Assembly (NCBI GenBank): GCA_944377745.1
Contig: CALWFV010000023.1
Location: 1 to 50,694 of the forward strand
From: an uncultured Mediterraneibacter sp.
Lineage (GTDB): Bacteria; Bacillota; Clostridia; Lachnospirales; Lachnospiraceae
Direction: 5' to 3'
Length of the DNA stretch: 50,694 nucleotides
Position 1 is the first letter of the stretch; every line of letters begins with the position of its first letter. The notes below the pieces were generated by a model, which saw only the letters and a list, made by a program, of their open reading frames with translations, did not search any database and was not told where the DNA came from. Both the position numbers and the translations under genes were made by a program. Below, piece by piece: positions 17,164 to 24,780 of this stretch.

Positions 17164-17901
17164 TCATGCCTGTGCCTTCACATCCCTCTTCTTAAGCCAC
17201 AGCACCGCCGTTCCCGCAAACACTGCGAAAAACAGCACCACACTCACCAGGAACGGGACAGGATTCCCTCCCAAAATATCCTCCGACTTATTCGAATTCA
17301 TCCCTGCCATCATAAGAGAATAGGGCCAGTAAAGTTCCCATCCTTTATTTATGAAGAGAAATCCCACGATGCTCCCCGCCAGCGCAATACCTATAGGCAC
17401 GGCAAAGCTCCGGATGACCATGGACAGCAAAAGCTGCAGCGTCCCGATCGCCGCGGCGGCAAGAGTTCCCCGGAGCATCCACAGCACCGTATCAAGAGGC
17501 ACCGCGCCCGGAAGCCCGCAGAGTTTTCCGCAGACCACATACAGGAGAAAGACCCATACCTGGGTAAACAGGGTGACCCGGAAGATCACCATCAGCTTTC
17601 CCAGGAACACATCCCGCACCGGGACCGGCGCCGTCATCAGCACATTCCAGTTGCTGTTCAGATGCTCCAGCCGCCACAGATAGGAGCAGTAAAGTGCGAT
17701 CAGCGGCGCATAAAAAAGCCAGGAGTAAAACAGGGTAAACTGTGTCCAGAGAGAATACCACTCCGCCGTCAGCAGCCCCAGGTTGTTCAGATAATTAAAA
17801 GTCCCCATAACCGCCGGGATGATCGGGATAAAGATACAGGCGCTCCAGATAATTGAATGCTTCAGTTTCATATTTTCCGCCTTGATGCATCGGATCAGCA
17901 T
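17164..17901 (-). CDS. ABC transporter permease (lantibiotic immunity MutG/LanG type)
   Basis: 245 residues with six hydrophobic segments and a short N-terminus (MLIRCIKAENMKLKHS) that is characteristic of the ABC-2 type permeases of lantibiotic immunity and peptide-resistance transporters. Three bases separate it from the preceding permease gene, so one transcript encodes ATPase and two permeases. The set probably expels or displaces membrane-active peptides. The bidirectional terminator follows directly. Confidence 0.85.
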   Translation of the reverse strand: MLIRCIKAENMKLKHSIIWSACIFIPIIPAVMGTFNYLNNLGLLTAEWYSLWTQFTLFYSWLFYAPLIALYCSYLWRLEHLNSNWNVLMTAPVPVRDVFLGKLMVIFRVTLFTQVWVFLLYVVCGKLCGLPGAVPLDTVLWMLRGTLAAAAIGTLQLLLSMVIRSFAVPIGIALAGSIVGFLFINKGWELYWPYSLMMAGMNSNKSEDILGGNPVPFLVSVVLFFAVFAGTAVLWLKKRDVKAQA

Positions 17902-17904
17902 CTC

Positions 17905-18765
17905 TTACACTTCCTTTCTTAAAAAAATCCATTTTCCGATAAGGTAGATCAACGCTCCGGCAATAAGGAATCCGATGAAAGATCCTGCCGGAAGCGGCTG
18001 ATAGGACATGTATATTGTCTCGTCCGTCGTTCTCTGCCAGTCCACTCCCGCCACGGAGAAGATCCCAAAGTATCCCCACAGTATCAGCCGGTTCACCTCA
18101 GCCGGGAAGAACATGGAGAACAGCCCCAGGAACCCTCCGGCTATCCCCACGATCAGAGGCAGGATCTGATTGTCGCTGACCAGGGAAAGCATATGCTGGA
18201 TGCTCAGGATCACCGCCCCTACCGCTGTCATGGCTATGAAATGCTCCGCGAACATGTCCGGTCGGATCGGTTCCGTAAATCCTGCCGCTTTTCCAAGGAG
18301 GATCAGCCCCAGCGTCTCCCCCGCGCTGAAGATGATAAGGTATTTCAGTTCAAACAGATATTTTATATCGTAAAATCTCCCCGGTCTTTCCAGTGTATAG
18401 AGCAGTTTCAGTGTATTTCCCTTGATCTCCATGTCGCAGAGATGGCTCGCCACCACGGAGAGCATCACCGGCATGAAGATGGAATTCATCGTAGACATGC
18501 TGTAGAGAAAATACTGGTATCCTGTCGCCAGGTCCATGTCATCAAAGTTTCGCACTGACGCCAGAGTCCACAAAAGGAGCAGTGCCAGAAAACCGACCGG
18601 TACAAGCCAGACATACCGGGTGCGCAGTTTTCTCTGCTCCGCAAGGAAGAGATGCTGCCGCGATGCCGCCGGCTTCCATGCATCCTGTCCCTGTGTTTCC
18701 CGCCTCTGTGCCGCCGGTCTCATAACGCTCTTTTTTTCCTCTTTTTCACTCATAATGTCTCTCAT
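17905..18765 (-). CDS. ABC transporter permease (lantibiotic immunity MutE/LanE type)
   Basis: 286 residues. A charged N-terminal extension of about 45 residues precedes six transmembrane segments. LFLAEQRKLRTRYVWLVPVGFLALLLLW resembles the ABC-2 permease start seen in LanE proteins. It starts inside the ATPase stop by an ATGA overlap. With the LanG-type permease it should form the membrane part of a LanFEG- or CprABC-like transporter. The substrate is unknown; no lantibiotic biosynthesis genes are present, so a resistance role against foreign peptides is more likely. Confidence 0.83.
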   Translation of the reverse strand: MRDIMSEKEEKKSVMRPAAQRRETQGQDAWKPAASRQHLFLAEQRKLRTRYVWLVPVGFLALLLLWTLASVRNFDDMDLATGYQYFLYSMSTMNSIFMPVMLSVVASHLCDMEIKGNTLKLLYTLERPGRFYDIKYLFELKYLIIFSAGETLGLILLGKAAGFTEPIRPDMFAEHFIAMTAVGAVILSIQHMLSLVSDNQILPLIVGIAGGFLGLFSMFFPAEVNRLILWGYFGIFSVAGVDWQRTTDETIYMSYQPLPAGSFIGFLIAGALIYLIGKWIFLRKEV

Positions 18766-19682
18766 AAGCTCACCTTCTTTCCGGTCAGCTTCAGGAAGAT
18801 ATCTTCCAGGCTCATCTGCTGTTCTTCCAGCCGGAGCAGTCCGATATCATAATCTGAAAGGATCCGTCCGCACCGGAGGACCTTCGCATCCTCCGCCGAA
18901 TCCAGGAGCAGCTCTCCGCTCTCCGTATTCTGTCTCACCGGAAGCTCCGCCCGTGTCAGGATGCGGTACGCCCTCCCGTCGTCTGTGGTCCGGATCCGGA
19001 TCCTGGTACGGCTGTGCTGATGAAGGCTTGCCAGGGAGTCCTGGAAAAGCAGTTCACCCTGATTGATGATCCCGACATGGGTCGCCATCTGGTCGATCTC
19101 ACTCAGAAGATGGCTGGAGACAAGGACTGTCATGCCGAACCGCTCCGGCAGAGAACAGATCAGCTCTCTCATCTCCTGTATGCCTGCCGGATCCAGCCCG
19201 TTGGTAGGCTCATCCAGAAGGAGAAGCCTGGGGCGCCCCAGAAGCGCGGCCGCAAGCCCCAGCCTCTGTTTCATTCCCAGAGAATAATTTTTCACCTTTT
19301 TATCCTGCTGATTCTCCATCCGCACGGTTTTCAGAACCGAGTCGATCTCTGTCTCCGGAATTCCTTTCAAGGTGCAGATGATCTGGAGGTTCTCCCTCCC
19401 GCTCAAGTGTCCGTAGTGCGCCGGGGACTCGATCAGGGAACCGGTGTGTTTCAGGATCTTCAGCCGGTTCTTCTCCTCCAGCTGGGCTCCGAAGATCCGT
19501 ATCTCCCCGCCGGTGGGTTTTGCGAGCCCCAGAAGCATCTTCATGGTCGTGGATTTTCCCGCGCCATTTGGTCCCAGGAAGCCGTAGATGCTTCCCGTAG
19601 GAACGAACAGATCCAGGTTCTTCACTACATACTTCTTTCCGTATCTCTTCGTCAGGGAATCTGTTGTTATGATATGTTCCAT
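18762..19682 (-). CDS. ABC transporter ATP-binding protein (lantibiotic immunity LanF type)
   Basis: 306 residues. Walker A GPNGAGKST, signature YSLGMKQRLGLAAALLG, and Walker B LLLLDEPTNGLDP are intact, with the H-loop in SSHLLSEI. A C-terminal extension of about 85 residues after the nucleotide-binding domain is typical of LanF/BcrA proteins. First gene of the leftward operon, divergent from its own regulator-kinase pair at 19913-22142. Confidence 0.92.
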   Translation of the reverse strand: MEHIITTDSLTKRYGKKYVVKNLDLFVPTGSIYGFLGPNGAGKSTTMKMLLGLAKPTGGEIRIFGAQLEEKNRLKILKHTGSLIESPAHYGHLSGRENLQIICTLKGIPETEIDSVLKTVRMENQQDKKVKNYSLGMKQRLGLAAALLGRPRLLLLDEPTNGLDPAGIQEMRELICSLPERFGMTVLVSSHLLSEIDQMATHVGIINQGELLFQDSLASLHQHSRTRIRIRTTDDGRAYRILTRAELPVRQNTESGELLLDSAEDAKVLRCGRILSDYDIGLLRLEEQQMSLEDIFLKLTGKKVSL

Positions 19683-19697
19683 GGTATGTTCTCTCCT

Positions 19698-19811
19698 TTC
19701 ATCGCCGGCTACGGAATGTTCAAGATAGCTGACTGATTTTCTGCTGCGATCGTCTCCGCTTTTGTCCGGCTCCTCCTACAGTGTAGAGGCTGCCGCTTAT
19801 CCGGCGATGAA
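19698..19811. repeat. 11-bp inverted repeat in the ABC operon leader
   Basis: TTCATCGCCGG (19698-19708) and CCGGCGATGAA (19801-19811) are exact reverse complements. The left arm sits just upstream of the ATPase ribosome site. In the leftward mRNA leader they could pair across about 92 bases, holding the ribosome site next to a long stem. Function is unproven. Confidence 0.5.
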
Positions 19812-19815
19812 GGTC

Positions 19816-19877
19816 ACCTTATTTTTACCTTAATTCCATCAAAATCTGTCTCCCTCTTCTCTTATCCGTGCTATACT
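19816..19877 (+). promoter_or_regulatory. Regulator promoter with 11-base direct repeats
   Basis: TATACT (19872-19877) with TGC before it forms an extended -10, about 36 bases before the regulator start. ACCTTA occurs twice (19816-19821 and 19827-19832) with an 11-base period, the layout of OmpR-family operators, and could serve both divergent operons. Confidence 0.55.
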
Positions 19878-19912
19878 CTGAACAGAAAACCATCCGAAAG
19901 GAGACGATATCA

Positions 19913-20752
19913 ATGAACCTGTACGACAGCAGGATCCTGCTCGTAGACGACAATACAGAACTCGCGGACATGGTCCGGGATATGCTGAGGAGGAACGGCT
20001 ACGCCAATGTTTCCTGCGCCCACACCTGTGAAGAGGCAATACGCATGTTTCAAGAGGAACTGCCCCAGCTGGTGATCCTGGACATCATGCTCCCCGACGG
20101 GGACGGCTTCACCCTGTTCCGCAGGATCCGGGATATTTCCGATGTTCCGATCCTGTTTCTCTCTGCAAAGGACGAGGACAATGACCGCCTCTTCGGTCTG
20201 GGTCTCGGCGCGGACGACTACATTACCAAGCCGTTTCTCTCCCAGGAACTGCTGCTGCGGGTGAACGCGGTGCTGAAGCGGACCTATTTTCCCTCTGCCC
20301 GGCTTGCCGGTTCTTCTGCCGGGAACGCCCCTGTCAATTCCGGGAACCGGTTCGGAGGCTCCGGGAACCGGTCCGGCGATCCCCGTTTTCCGGATCCCGG
20401 CTTCGGCCCTTCCTCCGGGGAGCCGGATGTACTTATACTGGGAGAGCACCGCATCTCCTTCGCGGAAGCATCTGTGACCTTCCGTGGGGAGACCAGGACC
20501 TTTACCGCAAAAGAACTCCAGCTTCTGAGAAAACTGGCGCAGAACCGGGGAAACATCGTCACCTTTGACGCCCTGTGCATGGCTGTGTGGGGAGATTCCT
20601 ACTACGGTTACGAGAATACACTGATGGTACACATACGCCATCTCCGTGAGAAGATCGAGGATGATCCATCCTCCCCGAAATGGCTCCTGACCGCCCGGGG
20701 GCTGGGGTATCGTCTGAAGAAAGAGGAGAAGACCGATGAAAAGCCTGTTTAA
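19913..20752 (+). CDS. OmpR-family response regulator with a long low-complexity linker
   Basis: 279 residues. Receiver with D12/D13 and phospho-acceptor D57 (LVILDIMLPDGDG), K106 in ITKPF, and a C-terminal winged helix (TFTAKELQLLRKL, MVHIRHLREKIEDDP). Between them residues 127-172 form a Gly/Ser/Asn/Pro-rich linker with a repeated SGNR unit, much longer than usual. ATG 19913 follows AAAGGAGACG; an earlier in-frame ATG at 19868 overlaps the promoter and is rejected. It overlaps the kinase by 17 bases and should control the divergent peptide-resistance transporter. Confidence 0.92.
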   Translation: MNLYDSRILLVDDNTELADMVRDMLRRNGYANVSCAHTCEEAIRMFQEELPQLVILDIMLPDGDGFTLFRRIRDISDVPILFLSAKDEDNDRLFGLGLGADDYITKPFLSQELLLRVNAVLKRTYFPSARLAGSSAGNAPVNSGNRFGGSGNRSGDPRFPDPGFGPSSGEPDVLILGEHRISFAEASVTFRGETRTFTAKELQLLRKLAQNRGNIVTFDALCMAVWGDSYYGYENTLMVHIRHLREKIEDDPSSPKWLLTARGLGYRLKKEEKTDEKPV

Positions 20753-22142
20753 GATCATAAGACGCTACATCTCCAGCACCATACTGTTGGTCGTCTTTGT
20801 TGTGGTACTCAATATCCTGGTGCTGTCTTATGTGGCGCTGCAGTACGAGGAAGGACTCAATAAGATGGAAGGGACTTCTTCCACTTCCGCCTCCCGGCAG
20901 ATGGAGGATATTGCGTCCCAGCTCACAGAGACGCCGGAAGGATGGCAGATCTCTCAGCAGGGCATCGACGTCCTGAACGAGAATCAATATATCTGGGGAA
21001 TGCTTCTGGACGAAAACGGAGATGCAGTCTGGGAATGGCAGCTCCCGGAGGAACTTCCCCGATCTTATTCTCTGGCGGATGTTGCCTCCTTCAGCCGGTG
21101 GTATCTGGAAGATTATCCTGTGCGGGTATGGGAATACGGGAAAGGACTCCTTGTACTGGGGCAGGATCCGGGCCGGTTTTTCCGGGTCATCCTGGTTTTC
21201 AACAATGTCTATCTGGACGCACTCTACCAGTACATCGTTATCTTCTTTGTACTGAATTCGATCCTCATCTTCGGTCTGGCACTCTGGTTCGGTTATCGCT
21301 TCTACCGCTCCCTTCGCCCCCTCGCCCGGGGCGTGGACGCCCTTGCTGAGAGCCGCCCTGTCCTGCTGTCGGAAAAAGGGATCACGGAAGAGCTTGCCCG
21401 GAAACTGAACCAGACTTCCCGTATACTGGAGCGTCAGTCCGAAAAGCTGCGCCAGCGGGATAACGCCCGTACGGAATGGATTTCCGGCGTCTCCCACGAC
21501 ATCCGCACGCCCCTCGCCCTGATCACAGGATACGCTGAGGCGCTGGCCGCAGAAGAAACACTCTCTCCGGAAAATCATCAGCGTGCCGAGAGCATCCGCA
21601 GGCAGAGCCTGATCATCCGGCAGCTCATCTCAGATCTGAACCTGACTTCCAAGCTGGAGTACAACGCCCAGCCGCTCCACATGGAGGAATACCATCCGGC
21701 TGTTCTTCTCCGCGAGATTGCGGCGGATTATTATAATGAAGGATTGCAGGAATGTTATGAGATCGATGTAAAGGTTTCGGAGGAGGCGGAACAGATCCGC
21801 CTGACCGGAGACACCGGACTGATGAAACGGGCATTGAGAAATGTGCTCGGCAACAGCATCCGGCATAATCCGGACGGCTGCCGGATCAGTGCCTGTCTTC
21901 TTTCAGACACGGGGAACGTGATCTGGCGGTTCTCCGATTCCGGTCCCGGGATCCCGAAAGCGGTCGTGGATGTGCTCCAGGGGCGGGCGGAAGAAAACAG
22001 CAGCCTGCATATCATGGGACTTCGGATCGTTGTCCAGATCATCTCGGCACATGGGGGACGGGTTCAGTTTCCGCGAAATAGGGATGGGGCTTACGGGGTG
22101 GAATTTATCCTGCCTGAAAAAGAAAATGAGGATGACCTGTAG
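20736..22142 (+). CDS. Sensor histidine kinase paired with the peptide-resistance transporter
   Basis: 468 residues. Transmembrane helices at about 14-34 and 164-186 enclose a 130-residue extracellular domain. The HisKA H-box SGVSHDIRTPLALITGYAE, N-box (MKRALRNVLGNSIRHNP) and FSDSGPGIP G-box are present. The layout resembles kinases of the LanRK/CprRK group that detect antimicrobial peptides. AGGAG precedes the ATG. Its last codons form the left arm of a long terminator palindrome. Confidence 0.9.
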   Translation: MKSLFKIIRRYISSTILLVVFVVVLNILVLSYVALQYEEGLNKMEGTSSTSASRQMEDIASQLTETPEGWQISQQGIDVLNENQYIWGMLLDENGDAVWEWQLPEELPRSYSLADVASFSRWYLEDYPVRVWEYGKGLLVLGQDPGRFFRVILVFNNVYLDALYQYIVIFFVLNSILIFGLALWFGYRFYRSLRPLARGVDALAESRPVLLSEKGITEELARKLNQTSRILERQSEKLRQRDNARTEWISGVSHDIRTPLALITGYAEALAAEETLSPENHQRAESIRRQSLIIRQLISDLNLTSKLEYNAQPLHMEEYHPAVLLREIAADYYNEGLQECYEIDVKVSEEAEQIRLTGDTGLMKRALRNVLGNSIRHNPDGCRISACLLSDTGNVIWRFSDSGPGIPKAVVDVLQGRAEENSSLHIMGLRIVVQIISAHGGRVQFPRNRDGAYGVEFILPEKENEDDL

Positions 22143-22166
22143 TCAGGTATCCTCATTTTCTTTTTC
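22116..22166. terminator. Long bidirectional terminator overlapping the kinase stop codon
   Basis: GAAAAAGAAAATGAGGAT (22116-22133) is exactly complementary to ATCCTCATTTTCTTTTTC (22149-22166); ACCTG/CAGGT extends the stem around a TAGT loop with one bulged base. T-tracts follow in both directions. It covers the kinase C-terminal codons and reaches the stop of the opposing small gene. Confidence 0.85.
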
Positions 22167-22446
22167 AACATCTTTTTCGTGCCTGGTATTCCTCTGCCAC
22201 ACGGATTCCTTCCGCCACACGGCATGCCTGCAGATAGTAAGCTTCCAGCGCTGTCTCCAGCACATTAGCCCGTTTTCCGGCAAGAAGATCCGGACTCAGC
22301 CTGACTTTTCGATGATACTCGATCAGGCGGTCCCCCGCCTTAATATAGTTTTCCTGAGTCTCCAGTTCCACGATGAGCTGAGGGTCTTCCCCGATAAAAA
22401 GTCTGTTTCCCTCCCGTCTCATCTTCACTTTCCTTTTTCCCTCCAT
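22165..22446 (-). CDS. Small protein of unknown function coupled to the HipA-like kinase
   Basis: 93 residues, family not recognised. A basic N-terminus (KRKVKMRR) and a short strand-rich region precede a long helical C-terminal half (SPDLLAGKRANVLETALEAYYL onward). The ATG overlaps the kinase stop in a TAATG arrangement, so translation is coupled, with GGGAG about 10 bases upstream; a start at 22470 is also possible. Its position suggests a partner, regulator or antitoxin of the kinase, which is speculative. Confidence 0.65.
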   Translation of the reverse strand: MEGKRKVKMRREGNRLFIGEDPQLIVELETQENYIKAGDRLIEYHRKVRLSPDLLAGKRANVLETALEAYYLQACRVAEGIRVAEEYQARKRC

Positions 22447-23696
22447 TACCAGTATTTCTCCCGCTCCCATATCTTTTTCCCGTTCTGGAACATCCTCAGA
22501 TACTCTATCTTCTCCCTGACGGTATGCGCGATTTCTTCCGCCCGTTCCTCCGGCATCTTCGTATTCTGCAGCAGAAGGCTTTCCGCCTCATCCGGGAAAT
22601 CCGCAAGCATTTCAAGATCCAGACGGATATTTTTCACATAACGCAGCATCTCCGTCTCCCGCCTGCTGAAAGAATTTACCTTTATATCCAGAAGATTTTC
22701 CCCGTGGGGAATCACATCCCGATCATAGAAAAGGCTGTTTCCCGTATCAAAGACCGGAGCCATATCCGTAAATCTGTGCTGTTCCGGTTCCCGGAGAAAT
22801 CCCATATTGTTCAGATGCTGGTCTGTATTTGACAGGATAAAATCTGTCATGATCGTATATTCCATCTGACGGCTGATCTTTTCTTCTTCCAGTCCCATTG
22901 TGGCCGCTCTTGATACCAGAGAAGCATAAAGCGAACTTTCATTGGGGATCTTATAGTCCATCAAAAGCTGATATGCCGAGACAAATTCTTTTGTCTCTGA
23001 AGTAAACAGCGGGCTCAGCGAACATGGATAGTCCGTTCCTCTGATCCTGATCCTTTCCAGACTGTAGGAAACATGGTTCTTCCAACCAAGCCTTTCATGC
23101 AGCCTGCCGGCGATCACTTCATTTACTGCCTGTTGACCGTAATAATTTGTATTCACTTTCAAAAGGCTGCGTTCTCCGTCTCTTATGACCCATTTCTTTT
23201 TCATATCTCCATTCACAGACGCTGATGGAGAAGCTTTCAGGAGTCTGTCATCCCCCTCTTCATTTACTTCTGAATCTGTCAGGAGGTTCCCAAGCTCTTC
23301 AGGAAAATCATTCTCAAAAAAATTCAGGTCTTCCCAGTATAGTTCTCTGTCAACCGGCTGCAGCCAGTAATGATCCGTAAGACTCAATCCATAAGAGTGA
23401 AGCAGAAGAGCCTGGCTTGTCTCCATGCCGGTTCTGCTCAGGACCTGGCGCAGACCTTTTCTTGAATCCGGAATCGCCCGCAGGCTCCACCACCTTGAAA
23501 GACTGCTGCCGTCTCCACTGCATCCGACCGGCAGCTCCTCCGGCAGATAGACCGCCAGCACATATTCCAGTCTTCCCGTAAAGTTATCCATCTGTATCAT
23601 TGAGACGTCTTTATCTTTATGCTTTAATACATAAAAACCTGACTGTATCTCCGGATCACTTCCGTTTCTCTTCTGTTGGACCCTAGGATCTTTCAT
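22446..23696 (-). CDS. HipA-like (CtkA-type) serine/threonine kinase
   Basis: 416 residues. The C-terminal half has the HipA-fold kinase elements: SLLKVNTN with K180 for ATP, NEVIAGRLHERLG, the catalytic loop SNTDQHLNNMGF (D292, N297) and the metal-binding FDTGNSLFYD (D317). The N-terminal 160 residues are unlike HipA and not recognised. No HipB-type helix-turn-helix gene is adjacent; instead a 93-residue gene is coupled downstream. A GGAGG site and a good promoter lie directly upstream. Such proteins may act as growth-arresting toxins or as signalling kinases. Confidence 0.78.
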   Translation of the reverse strand: MKDPRVQQKRNGSDPEIQSGFYVLKHKDKDVSMIQMDNFTGRLEYVLAVYLPEELPVGCSGDGSSLSRWWSLRAIPDSRKGLRQVLSRTGMETSQALLLHSYGLSLTDHYWLQPVDRELYWEDLNFFENDFPEELGNLLTDSEVNEEGDDRLLKASPSASVNGDMKKKWVIRDGERSLLKVNTNYYGQQAVNEVIAGRLHERLGWKNHVSYSLERIRIRGTDYPCSLSPLFTSETKEFVSAYQLLMDYKIPNESSLYASLVSRAATMGLEEEKISRQMEYTIMTDFILSNTDQHLNNMGFLREPEQHRFTDMAPVFDTGNSLFYDRDVIPHGENLLDIKVNSFSRRETEMLRYVKNIRLDLEMLADFPDEAESLLLQNTKMPEERAEEIAHTVREKIEYLRMFQNGKKIWEREKYW

Positions 23697-23718
23697 GAGA
23701 GCTTCCTCCTTTTCCCGT

Positions 23719-23747
23719 ATTTTATCATGCCGGGATTTCAGTGTAAA
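23719..23747 (-). promoter_or_regulatory. Promoter of the HipA-like kinase gene
   Basis: On the minus strand TTTACA (23747-23742), 17-base spacer, TAAAAT (23724-23719). The -10 is about 23 bases before the ATG, giving a very short leader. Confidence 0.6.
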
Positions 23748-23815
23748 GTACGCCGAAACTGATCGGCAACGGGCAGTTCATGCAAGCATGGCGTCCGCTT
23801 GCCGGGCTTATTGCA

Positions 23816-23881
23816 CAAAAGCCGGAGCTATGCTGATATGGTTCCTGTTCACACCGAACCTGATATCTGCACTTCTCCGGC
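23816..23881 (-). terminator. Nested hairpin after thiT
   Basis: On the minus strand GCCGGAG (23881-23875) pairs with CTCCGGC (23827-23821), followed by TTTTG. Inside, GATAT/ATATC and GGTTC/GAACC form a second stem. It probably ends the thiT transcript before the kinase promoter. Confidence 0.5.
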
Positions 23882-23902
23882 ATTTTCATCCATCCTATAT
23901 TT

Positions 23903-24568
23903 TTACTCCAGCGCGGTCTGTTTCACCCGGTTCAGTCCCTTTGCCACCGCCGGGATACAGATGATGATCACCGTGATCACACCTTCCACCAGCAGGTAGC
24001 TGTAGTTATACAGGATCGGGTACAGGCTGCTCAGCGCCTTCGGGAAGTTCTCCGGCATATAGTCCATCCAGTAGAGATATCCTCCCAGCGCATGGAACGC
24101 TCCTCGTGCGATCACCGCAACGATATAACCCTTGATCAGACCGTTTTTGCTCTTTGCGAAAAATCCCGCAACACCCAGAGCGGCGAAAGCAAGGATATAG
24201 TCACAGCACACCTGGAAGAAAGAAAGGACATAAGGTTCCTGGATAAACTGAAGAATACCGTATACCAGTCCCACGAGAATGCCCGCCTTCGGACCGTACC
24301 AGTTTCCAACAAGAACGATAAAAAGCATACTGCACAGCGTCACGCTTCCTCCCCACGGCATATTGAAGATCTTGATGTAAGATGTGATAAACGCAAGCGC
24401 CAGTGCCATAGCGCAGAACACAAGCTGCTTTGTCCCCATCTTCTTTCTCTCTGAAACTTTTCCAGCGAAGACGAGCGCCGCGATAAAAAGCGCCACACCG
24501 ATCACAATACATACCGCATATCCGGCAGTCGTCAGACCGCCCTCTGCATTTACAAGAAAACTGAACAT
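23903..24568 (-). CDS. thiT: ECF transporter thiamine-binding component ThiT
   Basis: 221 residues with about six transmembrane helices. The central segment (FNMPWGGSVTLCSMLFIVLVGNWYGPKAGILVGLVYG) is typical of ThiT/YuaJ proteins, with YILAFAALGVAG and the late YWMDYMP segment near the thiamine site. It captures thiamine for the energy-coupling factor module, which is encoded elsewhere. A first, non-conserved helix of about 40 residues precedes the core. GGAGG lies 9 bases before the ATG, and a TPP riboswitch sits in the leader, confirming the ligand. Confidence 0.93.
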   Translation of the reverse strand: MFSFLVNAEGGLTTAGYAVCIVIGVALFIAALVFAGKVSERKKMGTKQLVFCAMALALAFITSYIKIFNMPWGGSVTLCSMLFIVLVGNWYGPKAGILVGLVYGILQFIQEPYVLSFFQVCCDYILAFAALGVAGFFAKSKNGLIKGYIVAVIARGAFHALGGYLYWMDYMPENFPKALSSLYPILYNYSYLLVEGVITVIIICIPAVAKGLNRVKQTALE

Positions 24569-24624
24569 AATAAAACCCTCCTTATCTTCAAGACTGAAAA
24601 CAAAAAGGGCTCAAAATAACACTC

Positions 24625-24725
24625 ATTGAGAACGCATCCCTACGTTGGCATTATCCAAATCAGGTTATGGGTCGAAGTTTACAACTTCCTCTCAGCCTGT
24701 AATACAAGCTCCCCTTGTCATCAAT
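24625..24725 (-). promoter_or_regulatory. TPP (thiamine pyrophosphate) riboswitch
   Basis: The leftward leader of thiT has the conserved THI-box: AGGGGAGC, GGCTGAGAGG, a P3 stem (GAAGTT/AACTTC), ACCCATAACCTGATTTGG, ATAATGCCAACGTAGGGA. ATTGA/TCAAT can close the outer stem. A 5-bp hairpin with CCCTTTTTG (24604-24630) overlaps the outer stem, so the switching mechanism (termination or ribosome-site masking) is not clear from sequence. Confidence 0.95.
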
Positions 24726-24751
24726 CTTATTCAATTTTTATGTCCTTTAGA

Positions 24752-24780
24752 AGGATACCGCGAAATATGTCGAATGTCAA
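24752..24780 (-). promoter_or_regulatory. Promoter of the TPP riboswitch-thiT unit
   Basis: On the minus strand TTGACA (24780-24775), 17-base spacer, TATCCT (24757-24752). The -35 overlaps the stop codon of the upstream response regulator gene (24779-24777), so thiT starts directly at the end of operon 2. Confidence 0.7.

Noticed and set aside
17164-22142. Lantibiotic biosynthesis cluster
   Set aside because: Only immunity/resistance transporter and sensor genes are present; no precursor peptide, LanB/C/M enzyme or protease gene was found nearby.
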